The notes beneath the pieces were generated by a model, which searched no databases, was not told where the DNA came from, and worked only from the letters and a program-made list of their open reading frames with translations. 64,000 nucleotides of DNA from Cryptomeria japonica (taxonomy: Eukaryota; Streptophyta; Pinopsida; Cupressales; Cupressaceae), in NCBI RefSeq assembly GCF_030272615.1, contig NW_026729305.1:1-64000 (forward strand). The letters are read 5' to 3'. A program made the position numbers and the translations under genes. Shown here piece after piece: positions 44,978-56,705 of this stretch (its first letter is position 1; every line of letters starts with the position of its first letter).

Positions 44978-45180
44978 ATCTCGTACAAGTCAAGAATGAC
45001 TCTTGTACGATAAAACATTCCCAAACGACACATTATTAGACCTTGCATGACAAATGGTCTTTTTTTCAAACATGTCGTACGACATGAGGGTAAGGTCTGA
45101 ACAACAATTCTAGTGGCCTAAAATGACAAAATAAAATTTAACAGTTACTCGTACGAGACAAAATCCTATCTTGCACGATA
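44978..45180. repeat. Third cluster of TCGTACGA-like motifs in element H
   Basis: Copies at about 44981, 45003, 45066, 45149 and 45173 (TCGTACAAG, CTTGTACGA, TCGTACGAC, CTCGTACGAGAC, TTGCACGA). Confidence 0.6.
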
Positions 45181-45933
45181 AAATGTGAAACCTGACTTCG
45201 AACATGCCAAAAACTTGGAAAATGAGCAAAAAAATTCAAAAATTGAAAACATAAAGAGGCTTAAGATTGATCACTTACTGTTAGCTCATAGTTTCGGGGT
45301 TGATTATGTCATCTCTGGCACTCAAATTGATGCGTATGAGTAGGGACCACCATTTTCTTTGCAAAAAGCTTTTTGAATTTTCAAACTTGGAGGGTTAAAA
45401 TGATTTGAAAATGACACTTTTGTCCCATATATAGCCAAAAACCTAATTTTTCAACTTGCTTCAATGGACACGAAAATTGTACCCTTAGCTAATTTGCCCA
45501 TTCTGATTCCATTTTCGGGATCAAAATCGAAATTTGAGATCATTTTACTTGTCAATTTCAAAATTTAGATCACTTAGTGCTTTTTATCAAATGCTCATTC
45601 TTTCTTCAAATTGTGCTCAATTTCTCATGAATCAACGCTGAATCTCAATTTTATCCTACACAACAACTTTGCGCTCAATTCAAAATCAATCAACGCGAAA
45701 TTTTCAAAAATTCCTCAGAATCAATTTGTGCCCAAATAAATTATCATCACCAATAATTGCCTATAATGTACCCTCATTATCTTTCAATTTCATTCCCAAG
45801 GGGGTATACTCACAAACTTATGACCTCACATCTCACATGTCGAGAATTTTATTTTTATTTTTTATCTTTATCAAAAGTCGAGCAAAAATATTTTCAACTA
45901 AATAAAATCAATTCTTATTGCTAAGGGGCATCT

Positions 45934-46460
45934 CAGCTTCATTGCTTCACATCAAGTTGAGATCTCTCGATCATCTGAATTGAATCAATCACTAGGGGCA
46001 TATCAGTTTCATTGCTTCAAAAGCTGATATTTGTCTTCATCTGAATTAGTCTCTTAACTTTAATCAGTTTCATCTCTTTTCATCAAGCTGATTATTTGTT
46101 TAAACTCAATCAAAAGTTTAAAGAGTATCTTTGATCACACGCTAAATCTAAGCAGGTGTTCAGTTTCATCGCTTCGAATCAAGCTGGACAGTTTATCTTT
46201 TGCTCATCGTATCTTGATCAATCAAGTTCAAGATTGATTTTTATCTTCACTCGCTGTGTCTAGATCAATCAAGTTCTAGATTAGTAAGATCCGCTTGTTG
46301 ATCAATCAAGTTCAAGTTCGGTATCTTTTGTTTTCTATCGTTCCTCAGTTCAATCAAGTTCAGGATCAGTATCACTTTAATCAGACTTCATTCAGCTTCA
46401 TCGCTTTGAATCAAGCTAAACACCTTGCTCTTCATCTAGTTCGTGATCAATCGAGTTCAG
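45934..46460 (+). repeat. Two interleaved degenerate repeat families in the 3' region of element H
   Basis: Family I, like CAGTTTCATCGCTTCGAATC AAGCTG: 45934, 46004, 46065, 46161, 46392. Family II, like GATCAATCAAGTTCAAGATT: about 46216, 46263, 46295, 46338, 46445. Family I units have self-complementary ends (CAGCTT / AAGCTG). Confidence 0.65.
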
Positions 46461-46521
46461 AACTGACATCTCCTAGACATCACACATTCTTTGAACCAAT
46501 GCACTGCTCGCACATTAATTC

Positions 46522-46534
46522 AAAGAGGGGCAAA
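46522..46534 (+). promoter_or_regulatory. Polypurine tract of element H
   Basis: AAAGAGGGGCAAA directly before the 3' LTR start; AAAGAGGGG also occurs in the tract of element A. Confidence 0.85.
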
Positions 46535-46878
46535 TGTAATACCCTAAAAATGGTCATCTAAACCATGAGCCCTTAATCTCGACAACATCACCAAGGTCCT
46601 AACCAGAGGAAATTAAATCAACCTTGGGCACAATATTAATTCTTTAATCATCAAATATCACATGGCAAATCAATTACTCAATATTAATTAAACTATTTAT
46701 TTAATTAATAGAATCATTTCCAAGAATATCATTTTGATCAATTGTCTTATTTTAATTTATTAAATATCCTTGCATATTTAATTAATTAATAAATTTGTCA
46801 TTTAATCATGCAAAAGGAATTAATTTATTACAAAAGAGGAATTAATCACAAAGCAAGAGTTGATTTGAGAGAGAAATT
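46535..46878 (+). repeat. 3' LTR of element H, first part
   Basis: TGTAATACCCTAAAA start; aligns with 21169-21535 of the 5' LTR with small differences. Cut at 46878 by element L. Confidence 0.9.
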
Positions 46879-49613
46879 TGTGAGGCCCTACTCCGACTCA
46901 TCCTAGCATTTCAGTGATTTTCATGTTGAGACTATTATGGATGCTTTATTTTTTATGCATTATGGTTTTAGAACTTATATGATTCCATGATTTGGATAAC
47001 ATTGATGTATATTGATGCTTCATTTCTATGCATTATGGATATAGAACTTTATATGATTCTAGAATAGGATAACTTTGAGATGATGTATGCCATTATTGGA
47101 TTTGCAAGACTTTATTATGATGATAGAAATAGGATGCATACCTTATGAATGGATCAAAATTATGAGGATTATGATAATGACTTATGTGGATAAATTGGGA
47201 TATATGAGATATTGATTTGTTAATGTCAAATTGTATGCAGAGTGTTTGATGTGTATTCTTATTCATGTGTTTAAATATTATACGAGGTTATTTGGAAGTA
47301 TTAATGTGTAATTGAGATGTGCAGGAAAATTATCCATGTGACCATGGAAATATTATGGAGAACCAAACCTAGACCTATGTACGTTTGTAAAACCAGGGGT
47401 TGTCTATTTGGAGAGACAACACCCCATATGTATCGTATTTTATTTGTAATAGTAAATGATGCATGTGTGTTAAATTTTATTTATTGATTTATTTAAATCC
47501 AACAAGAGACAATTTTCATGTGTAATTTTGTAATATATTTTATTGTGTCACTTGACATGTGCTGATTTGTGTCTTGATTTTTGACTTGTCTCTTGGAGGG
47601 AGTTGTTCCAACCATAGCCTTTTCAAACATTTGAATGTGGTCTCAAATTTTCCTTGGGTAGAGAGTCTTTGGAGTGGTCAACTCAGGTTTGACCAGAAAG
47701 TTAACTTCAGATGGGTTTCTAAGGGGTCAAATGGACTCCTAGGGGTAGTTTAAAAGTTTTTCCTAAGGCCTATAAGGTATACCTATGGGTTAGGAGTATT
47801 TTTAGGCATGTGACTACTCCCATGTGACTGTTTAGTCACCTCAAAAAGTGGGTTTCCTAAGGTGAGCGAAAATTTAATTTAGAAGGTTTCATCTAGGTTA
47901 GATAACCTTCCTTTTTGATGTGAGATTCTTTTTCCCACTTTCTCTTACTTTTTCCTTTTTCAGTTTTAGAAACTTGGGAGAACTCTCACTGAGGCCTTCT
48001 TAGGAAAGGATGGGAGACTTAGTGGGTAATCACCCACTCTTTATTTTTGGAGATCATGCAATTTTGAAAAGAATAGTTTTGGGATAGAAATTTGGCTAAG
48101 TGTAGAAGAAAGGATTGTGGAATTGGGCTGCTCATCCTCAAACTAGTTCTAGCAAACCTTTGGGCAGATTGAAGGTTGGTTTATCTTCTCCCTTTCACAT
48201 TGCATGTTTATGTTGGAAAGATTGTTTGTATGTAAAAGTTGTTTTCTTGTATTTTCCTTTGTGAAATTATTATGTGACCTATCTGTTATTTCTTTTATGC
48301 ATTTTCTTGTGATTTGGGAGTAACCAAGGCCTTCTACTCTTGGGAGAGTAGGATGGTCTTGTGGGTGGAAGGAGTTTGACAGCCTTTGAGTGAGAGGCTC
48401 TTATTATGAGAGTGATCTCAAGGGTTGTATATGTGACCCTTGCTGCATAGCCTTGTTTGTGCATTTGGGGGTCATAAGGAGAGAAAGTATGGCATGAATG
48501 CCTTGGGGGGCATAAGGGTGTGGGGTTAATGAACTTATGATATATCTTTGTTTTCCATGAGATGGCTTTGTGATCTACCATTCTTGCAGTCTCCTCAGGG
48601 TATTTGGTCCACTTCCACCCATGTAAAAACATCACATTTTGTGATGAAGTGTAGCCTTGGTTGGGAAAGTGTTTGTTGTATGTTTTTCCCTTGCTTGTTG
48701 TGTTTACGTGAGTGTAACCTATCTAGGGCTTGGTTCTCCAAGCTTGGGGGTGGCTTCTAGTAAGCCTAGGCTGGAAGGTGAGCACTCCATGGTCATAGCC
48801 TTATGATTTATTTACAGGTTGCTTGGAAAGGAAAGAAAAAGACAAGCTAGGAGTTGTTGTTTTTACTTAATTTGCAGAAAAAGATTAGGGAATGGGATAT
48901 CACATTTTAGTTGCAGCAATGTAAAAGAAAAGCTATATGTTGTATTTATTTTAAAAAAAGAAATGTATCTATTTTATTTAAAGTCCTCATTTAATAGAAA
49001 TGAGAAACTAGTTGGGTATCTCACCCATTTGTAATGTTGACTATATTGTATTTTAAATATGCCTTAAAGAAATGCATTATTCTATTAAGTATTATTGCAA
49101 AAATGAAATGTTTATTTTTGGATTAAGTTCCTATAGTTATGGAAATAATATATGTTGTATTCATGTTAATTGTTTTTTTTGAAAATAAATGTCCCTTTTA
49201 TCTCTTAAGAATGAAAGTAACAGAAATAAATGAAATAGGAAAGCATGTATGTTAGTAAGCTAGAAATAAAACATTTAGTTCTATTTATTTAAGTTCTAAA
49301 TGCATATATAGTTAATTAGCCTTTAGTATGAGCATTAATGTTGCATTCTACTTGATAGTAAAGTTGTAAATGATTTTAAGACTATTGTGTTGCTGCTGTA
49401 GTTTAATTAATTCTGTCATTTTCTCTTTTATTTATTGTAGAATTAAAATCTAATATTTGCACTATAGATTTATGTCTAGATTTAAAAGGAGAAACAGAAT
49501 ATTTGACTAATGCTATGCTTCCATTTATTTTATTAATTTCCTGCAAGTTAAAAATAACAATATTCATCTAAGAAAATCCATATTAAACCTACCCTTGATT
49601 TAACTAATGATAG

Positions 49614-49679
<66 letters not shown>

Positions 49680-49688
49680 TGTATGTAT
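49614..49688. repeat. (AT)n then (GTAT)n microsatellite
   Basis: About 19 AT units followed by about nine GTAT units, inside element L. Confidence 0.95.
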
Positions 49689-49772
49689 TTTATAACACAA
49701 AAAAAGGGGATTAAAAAAGAGAATTTTTAAATATATATATAAAAAAGGGGGGTTTCAGGTTGGAGGGCCGAA

Positions 49773-50021
49773 CCATTGTGTATGCACACAGTGGTCGGCA
49801 CGGCTCGGGCCGCCACTGTGGCTACTCATAGTGGACTGCATGGGGGCCGCCATTGTGGGCAACCACAGTGGTCGGCACGGGGCCTCCCACTGTGGGCAAC
49901 CACAGTGGTCAGCACGGGGCCTCCCACTGTGGGTAACCACAGTGGAAAGGCTCCCGGCCACCACTGTATTTACCCACAGTGGGCGACGTGCGACCACCAC
50001 TATGGGGAAACACAGTGGCGT
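49773..50021. repeat. 37 bp hairpin minisatellite, seven units
   Basis: Units start at 49773, 49813, 49850, 49887, 49924, 49961 and 49997. Each contains CCACTGTGG, a 4-6 base loop and CCACAGTGG (with a few changes), followed by a GC-rich spacer such as TCGGCACGGGGCCTC. Every unit can fold into a 9 bp stem. GC-rich in AT-rich surroundings; the frames open on both strands here are a by-product of the repeat. Confidence 0.9.
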
Positions 50022-50105
50022 TCAGGGGCGCCCCTGCCCAGCGCACATTCAAACCCTCCTTCGCTCCTCCCTCCATGGCCGTCGCCTCCCTTGCTATGCA
50101 ATAAA

Positions 50106-50134
50106 CACACACACATACACACACACACACACAA
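50106..50134. repeat. (CA)n microsatellite
   Basis: CACACACACACAT then ACACACACACACACACAC run inside element L. Confidence 0.9.
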
Positions 50135-50998
50135 AAGGGGAATAACATAGTTAAGCCCTAGCCCGAAAATAGGGTTAGGGCAAGACAATAAGATGGAAGA
50201 GAAAATAGGGTAGAGGGTTGGGGGTATTTTTATAATATTATAGTTACGTTTCATGGGTATTTTTATAATAATGTTGTTTAGAAAATAAATATCCTCATAT
50301 ATAAATATATATGTGTTTAATGAATATATATATATAGTAAAAAAAAAAAAAGAATGTATAAATCTAACTTTAATTTAATTATTTTATTTAAACATTCATA
50401 TTTTATAAATGATTATACAATCAGTTAAATATGATGTTTTACATTTAAAATACTTTTGGGGTTTAATCTTTTGAAACTTCATAGCGATTTTTTGTAAGTT
50501 AATTGGCTCAGGGGGATTATTGTAGTCCACCTAAATTTAGGCTTGTCGAGATTAAACTTTATAGGACAAATTTTTATTATGGATCTATTTAGCCCTTTAG
50601 TCAAATTTTAGACACATTATAATTATTGTTAAAATAAATCATGGGATTTAAAAATCCAATTGCTAGAGTTAATTTAATTAATTCCTACAATGATTAAAAA
50701 GATTAATTGAGATTAATAATATCCCTTGTCAAATAATTTAGGGGTTTTTGCTTAAATGAATTTATTATTTAATTAATTAAGGAGATAATAATAAATTCTT
50801 TGGAGTGTTAATTTTCTGCATGTAAATTAGATTGTCCCGCTTACTTGACATAGTGGTTTAAATTAACTTTAGTTGAAGAAGAATTCAAACGTAGTTAAGA
50901 CAAGTCTTGATACTGCATTATTTTAGCAAACTTAGTTTTATTAGGACATGTTTAAAAAAAAAATTATTCCGTTTGTGCCCAAAAGTTTGGGCATGACA

Positions 50999-51780
50999 AA
51001 ATCAAACTTGAGATATTATTTCTTTTTCTAAATTTAGAACTTGAAATCATAAAAGCAATTAAATTGAATTATTGATTATTCTCTAAAATTGGAACTCAAA
51101 GCTTTTCAAAAAAAAAAGTTCAGTTGCATTGAAAAGACCTTTTTCTTGAATAAATCAAATATATGCATGAAATTATCTATTTTTATCACAAATGCATGGA
51201 ATTAATTAAACCTTATTTCTAATGCAACTTGAACTTCTTATCTAAATGCATTTCAATTAAACTATAATTGGAATCTATCGCAAGGTTAACTGAACCTGAT
51301 TTCTCAATTATTTTCAATTAATCCTAAATTGATTTTTTCTCTTGTAATTCTCTATAAATTCAATCTTCAGCTCTCATTTCAATTCACCCCAGAGATTTTT
51401 GAGAACACGCTTGGAGATTATTTTCATGCTAATTTTGCTCTGGAGTCATTGAACATCATTGTGCTTTTTTTTAGATTATTTGCATCCATATTTAGTTTAT
51501 TCATTATTGCTTGAATCCATATTGATTGAATTCGTTATTGCTTGAATTATTCATCCATTTTGCATCCATATAGTTAATATCATATAGATTAAATCCTTCA
51601 TCTTGGTGTAGTCTAGTCACTGGTATTGCTTATAACAATCTTATACTCGCATCTTTTAGAAGACAATTAGTCGCTTTGTTATGGTTTATTATTTATTGAT
51701 TATTTATTTACTAACCATACATGTAATGACTTAATTAAAGTGTTGTGCTTACAGCTACATACCACTTTTTCACACACACA
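50999..51780 (+). repeat. 3' LTR of element H, second part
   Basis: Resumes at AAATCAAACTTGAG and matches 21531-22291 followed by 28948-28980, ending in a CACACACACA run. TATA-like CTATAAATT at about 51352. Confidence 0.9.
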
Positions 51781-52259
51781 ACATGCATGTGTGTTTCAAT
51801 TTTGATTTTTGGTTTGCATGCGTGTTCTTTGCAAATACTTCATTGTTGGGTGATTGATCTATTCAAATCTTCTCTTATAAAATTCCCCTTGTCATTTCAG
51901 TTAATCTTGTTTTTGCTTGATAAAGGTTCACATTTTGATTCGTTTTGTTGCAGGTTTGCCTAAACGTTTTAACATTTTTGTTTGCAGGTCTGTTTGCAAG
52001 AAATATAATTTCCAGCAACATTTGATCTTCTGGATGTTGTTTGTTTATTTCTGTTTATTGTGTCTAGTCATTTGCATTCATCTTGCGTCCATTGCCATAC
52101 AATCATTGATTTGCTAACTGTGTCTACATTTTGCATTCATTTTGCGTTAATTGCCATACAATCATTCACAGGCTTTGTCTATGTATTCACATTTGCAGTG
52201 TATTTGGCAGTGATTTCGGACTTTCAATAACATGTATTTTGCCAGTGATTTTAGTCTCC

Positions 52260-52790
52260 AACATAGGTTTTTAGTCTCTTATTTTAGTTTAGATTCTTTT
52301 AAGTTTAGTTAGATTTTTTTATTTTAATTTTAAATTTGGTTTAGTTTAGTTTAGATTTTCTTTTATTTGATTAGTTTAGATTTTTAACTTGTTAAATTAG
52401 TTTTTAGATTTTTTAAATGTGTTTATTTAGATTATTTTAGATTTTAAATTTCTTAATTTACTTTTTAGATTTTTTGGATTTGTTTATGTAGATTAGTTTT
52501 AGATTTTAAAATTGTTAATTTATTTATTTTTTACATTTTTAGATTTCTTTTTTAGATTAGTTTAGATTTTTAGTTTGTTAATTAGTTTAGAGTTTTTTTT
52601 TTTAATTTGTTAATTAGTTTAGAGTTTTTTTTTAATTTGTTAATTAGTTTAGAGATTTTTTTTAATTTGTTAATTAGTTTAGATTTTTAATTTGTTAATT
52701 AGAATTAGATTTTTTATTTTTTAATTAGATTAGATTTTAAATTTTATTAAGTAGATTAAATTTTAATTTTTTGTTAATTAGATTAATGTT
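52260..52790 (+). repeat. TTTAG/TTAATTAG low-complexity array
   Basis: Repeated TTAGTTTAGATTTTTT and AATTTGTTAATTAGTTTAGA phrases. The clearest four copies lie at about 52565-52700 with a period near 37-45 bp. Confidence 0.8.
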
Positions 52791-52984
52791 TAGTTTTGTG
52801 TTAGTGTGTTTTGATTTTTCTTTTTTTGAACTAAACTTTGTGGCAAATTACTAATGACATTTGGTGTAGGATGTTTGACGAAGACTTGATTTTGAAATCG
52901 ATTGTTTGTTAGTTTAGCGAGCACTTCAATTGGTGCTTTGAAATTAACCAGCATCTTTTGTGTCTTGAGCAATAGGCTCTTTTT

Positions 52985-53110
52985 GTTTTACCTTATAGAG
53001 GGCCTGCCTCCCGAGAAGCCCTTAAGGCTCGGTGAGAGGGAACGACGCAAGTGGTAACAAGGCTAAGGCTAAGCCCATCCAAGCCACTATAAATAAATGT
53101 GTCTGTGAGG
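52985..53110 (+). promoter_or_regulatory. Conserved leader block of element C
   Basis: GAGGGCCTGCCTCCCGAGAA, then AGAGGGAACGACGCAAGTGG and CCACTATAAATAAATGTG follow the same order as in A and H leaders. Confidence 0.55.
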
Positions 53111-54639
53111 AAACTTGCAGGCAATAGGTGCTGATATGTCATACCAACGTATGTATCCCACAACATCTATGTGATGCGTAAAAACCCACAAGGGCTGGGA
53201 GACCTCATTAATTTGAGCGAAATGTCGCATGTATGGCCACCTGACCGGACACCCTTACTAAAAGCCCCTTGTTTGAGAAGCCACATAACTTCTAGTTGTT
53301 GGTACAAGAGGTCAGACCTCTGATGTCATCTCATGTCCTTACGATTCTTAGTAGATATACAAAGTTTTCCATGGGAAGTTTTCATGGGGATTGATGCTTG
53401 GCTTCCCCAGAGAAGTGAGTATCATGGAGTGGAGCTAGTGGGGTCAAGCATCTAAGTATCTGCTCTGTGAAAGTGTAGTTGGGGAAACCCAAGTGAGATC
53501 TAACAACTATTGTCCTAGCCATCCTTAGGATTATGCTTGAATGCGTTTTTATTTCAAAATCAAACAAACTTTCTATTTGCCATGTTTTATGAGTGTGTGC
53601 AAAAACAAACAAGAACATTTCACAATCATCACCACACTTGAAATTAAAATATTTTACAAAAACCTTGGTCTAAACTTTCAAGTATCCATCCACATTGTAA
53701 AATGAAAACATTGCTAAACAACATTGTCATTGAAACATTGAACCTATGTGCTCAAAACAAGCATTTTAAATCTCTTAAGAAATCTTTTTTTAGTTATGAT
53801 CTTTTAGGTTCTTGCATAGCCACATCATCACACCTTTTAGGACCTTTCATCCACCCTTAGATCATACCTTTGCATATTTCCTTTAGGTCTTATCCTTACA
53901 TCATGTCCTTAGGTTCCACCATTTGGACATAACCCTTACACTTGCATATACTTCCACCATCCCTTTAGGACATAATCCCACCTCTTCCATACTTCAATCA
54001 AAATTCCAAAAAAAAACAGAAAAAAACATTGCTTGCACTTAGGATTTCTCGTCTTAGGTCTAACATCAAATTTTGATCATCAATCACCCTTATCACTTGA
54101 GGTGCATATTCCTTGAGTTAGGGACCTTATCCTTGTCTTTGAGTTGATATTTTGCTTGGAGTTCTATCATATAATTCCCTCTCTTTGATCACTTATCCTC
54201 ATGTCTATCCATCATAGCACAAGTCAAACCTCACATTTCAAATATTTTCAGACCTAGAGTATCCTTAGTTCTTGAATCAAATATCATTCATACTCATATC
54301 CCATTTAGGGTTTAACTACACATCACTTTTCTATCATATGGATCGTATTTTACATCAATCCATTAGCACATTCCCTCTCAATCATATCACATAAATTGCA
54401 TTTCGCATTGGTATTTATCATATCCCAATCTCACCTTCCTATCATATAGTTTGCACCTTAATCTTTGCATTGATCCTTAGTTACATACCAATCTCACTCA
54501 TATCATATAGTTCCCCCTTTGCACTTTAGGATTTTCATCATACCTTGAGTCTCATTCATCATCATATCCATTGGCTTAGGTCAAAGATCAAAACAATCAC
54601 TTATGTTTCCTAACTCGAGAATCAAAATGTTTTAAAATC

Positions 54640-56705
54640 ATCTATTTCAAGATGGAGATAACCTTATTGATTTTGATGAAGAAGAACACATTAGCGTTGC
54701 AACTAGTGAAACTAGTAAAACAAGCAATGAATAAATAACTCAATCTACCATTGATGAAGCATTTCACGATCATAGATTTATCAAAATTCTTAAAGAGGTG
54801 GTTAAACGTGATCCACAAGCATACTTCAAAGCCCTTGCTAATGAGGGAATTAAACTGCCACCTGATATTGACATATCGTTGCTCATAGTTAAGGACAAAT
54901 TGAGAGCTAGTGAATCTAAACCTAGAAGGACAAATTGAGAGCTAGTGAATCTAAACCTAGAAGGACAAATAATGAGGAGAGGATAAAAGATCATAGACCT
55001 TTCTACTTGCAACCAGGATACAAGAGATATACGAAAACATTGAAACCTATGCCTACCAATGATCCCATTTTGAATGAATTAAAAGCATTGAGACAAGAAT
55101 TAGACATTTTGAAGAATAAGAAGACATCATCACACATGTTTTCCATTGAGGACATATGTCCCTATCCTTTTGATCTGAGTATTTTGATGCCACCTTTTTC
55201 TAGTCATTGAGAAATACCAAAACTGGATAAGTACAGAGGAAAAGGAGACCCTAAAGATCACTTGAGAGAATTTTGTGCTGCCACCTTAGAGTTTGTAGTG
55301 GATTAGACATACCTCATGAGACTCTTTTCTTTCAATTTTGGAGGAAGCGCCATGGAATGGTTCTCCTGATTACCTCTGACTATCAAATCTTTTCAAAAAT
55401 TGGCTGATAAGTTTGTCTCACACTATGCTTACAACTACGAACATGAGGTGACCATGCTAGACCTCTTCAATACAAAACAAAAATAAGGAGAATCCTTCAT
55501 ATCATTTTTGGAAAGATGCAGACATTTAACAAAAAGAGCACCTTATGAAATTCTCGATAAGCAACTTGTTGACCTCTTTTGTCGCAATTTAAACAAGGAA
55601 ATTGGAAGAGAACTTTGCCTCAAGTGTTTGGACACCTTTGATGAGGTCATAGACATGGCATTTCAGATCGAACAAACCCTTATTGATGATGGTACTATAA
55701 ATATAAATGATGATAAAGATCACAAAGGCTCGAGTTAAAACCGTAAAATACCCTTTTGGGCTAAGAACAAGAATGTGGTTAATGACAGAGTTATTGACGT
55801 GAAAAATGCTAAAATATCATCACCTATTTACAACCTCAAGGGTTCATCCTCAGACAAAGGAAAAGGGAAACAAAGAAGCTTCCCTAAATTAAATTTTACA
55901 CCATTGGGACAACCATTCGAGTCAACATTGAAAGAACTCCTTGAAAACAATCTTATATAATTGCTAGAGATAAGGGAATACAATCCTCGAGTCGAACCCC
56001 CATGGTGGAATGATGATCACTTTTGCGACTACCATAGACACAAGGGTCATAAGACTAACAGTTGGAATAAAATTTGACATGTCATACAATACCTTCTTTA
56101 TGAGGGAAAGATTTCAGTTGATGGACATACTCCTTCCAGTAACTCCAATCGTGAGATATTCAAAAATCCTTTCCCTAAGCATGACAAGGATAAAGGGAAG
56201 GCCCCAAAATCTGGCGATGGCATGAACTATACCAATGCTAAATATGACTATACCATAAACAATATCAGTGAGGACAATAATCATGTGAACACTTTTATCA
56301 TAAAGGGCACAGAAAATGATTGTAATGTTACCACTCGTAGAGGCACTTTTATCCTTAAGGGCCCTAACTCTAAACTTGCTGCATCATCTTCACAATACAA
56401 CCTTATAGAGCATTTAGGGAAGATGCCCACACATATTTCTATACTTGAGTTGCTATGCTTATCCCTTGAGCATAAAGCTATCCTTGATAAAGTTCTCGCT
56501 ACCACTACTGTGCCTACAGACCTACATGTAGATCAATTTCAGGCTATGGTGGGATATATTGCCTCCACTAATACCCTCACTTTTACCGAGAATGATGACT
56601 TATCCATGCCAATAGATTCAAATCCTTTTACATATTTCAATAATTTGAGTTCTAAGACTGAATCCATCATTCCTAGCAACCGTGAAGCACCTCCTTCCCA
56701 AGTAT
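54640..56705 (+). pseudogene. Gag (and joined protease remnant) of element C, decayed
   Basis: Coding-like sequence begins near 54640 (acidic start), and a 35 bp tandem duplication at 54891-54960 shifts the frame. The gag domain follows with SIEDICPYPFDLS, GDPKDHLREFC, YLMRLFSF and AMEWFS, broken by stops near 55210, 55303, 55369 and 55486. It continues with LVDLFCRNLNKEIGR and MAFQIEQTLIDDG. A knuckle-like CDYHRHKGHKTNS (about 56029-56070) and the pre-protease LDKVLATTTVPTDLHVDQFQ are present. After LTFTENDDLSM the sequence jumps to NPFTYFNN, which in A lies about 390 bp further on, so the protease active-site part is deleted. Ends at TAA 56705-56707 next to the D1 LTR. Confidence 0.83.
54891..54960 (+). 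repeat. Perfect 35 bp tandem duplication in gag of element C
   Basis: Units 54891-54925 and 54926-54960 (AAGGACAAATTGAGAGCTAG and 15 further bases) are identical; 35 is not a multiple of three, so gag is frameshifted. Confidence 0.97.

Larger units (their letters stand above)
44821..46521 (+). other. 3' region of element H upstream of the polypurine tract
   Basis: Non-coding. Holds a TCGTACGA motif cluster (44978-45180) and two interleaved repeat families (45934-46460); the rest is AT-rich without signal. Confidence 0.6.
46879..50998. mobile_element. 4.1 kb TG...CA element 'L' (large solo LTR or non-coding LTR element)
   Basis: Starts TGTGAGGCCC and ends GGGCATGACA, with imperfect inverted termini (TGTGAGGCCC against TGTCATGCCC). 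Flanks are AAATT (46874-46878) and AAATC (50999-51003); the uninterrupted H LTR has AAATC there, so this fits a 5 bp target repeat with one change. No protein-coding region is recognised in 4,120 bp and no internal LTR pair is visible, so a very long solo LTR is the simplest reading. It contains a hairpin minisatellite and several simple repeats. Confidence 0.6.
21169..51780 (+). mobile_element. Ty3/Gypsy (Tat/Ogre-like) element 'H' with four nested insertions
   Basis: Its LTRs start TGTAATACCCTAAAA at 21169 and 46535 and end in a CACACACACA run at 28980 and 51780. Flanks are GCATG (21164-21168) and ACATG (51781-51785), a 5 bp repeat with one change. Internal order is primer site, 2.4 kb leader, gag, protease, G-patch-like motif, RT, RNase H, aRNH, integrase, then nearly 6 kb with an antisense ORF, and a polypurine tract. 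It carries B in the 5' LTR, solo LTR J in pol, retroposon K in the antisense ORF, and L in the 3' LTR. After removing these it would be about 17.5 kb. The polyprotein has many stops and is inactive. Confidence 0.88.
51781..54639 (+). other. LTR end and leader of element C
   Basis: About 2.9 kb without coding signal. It holds a TTTAGATT-rich low-complexity stretch (52260-52790), the conserved leader block (about 52985-53110), a GAGAAGTGAG-rich stretch around 53400, and a long pyrimidine-rich stretch of CATACC/CATATC phrases (53800-54600). Confidence 0.6.

Noticed and set aside
45934-46460. CRISPR-like array
   Set aside because: Degenerate repeats of uneven spacing in a plant retrotransposon; no unique equal-length spacers and no cas genes.
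48279-48635. Minus-strand 118-residue frame in element L
   Set aside because: No motif recognised, no support from codon pattern or neighbours; chance opening in non-coding repeat.
49776-50254. Overlapping open frames on both strands (up to 124 residues) over the GC-rich stretch
   Set aside because: They are a by-product of the 37 bp hairpin minisatellite and the CA repeat; no conserved domain, and frames are open on both strands at once.
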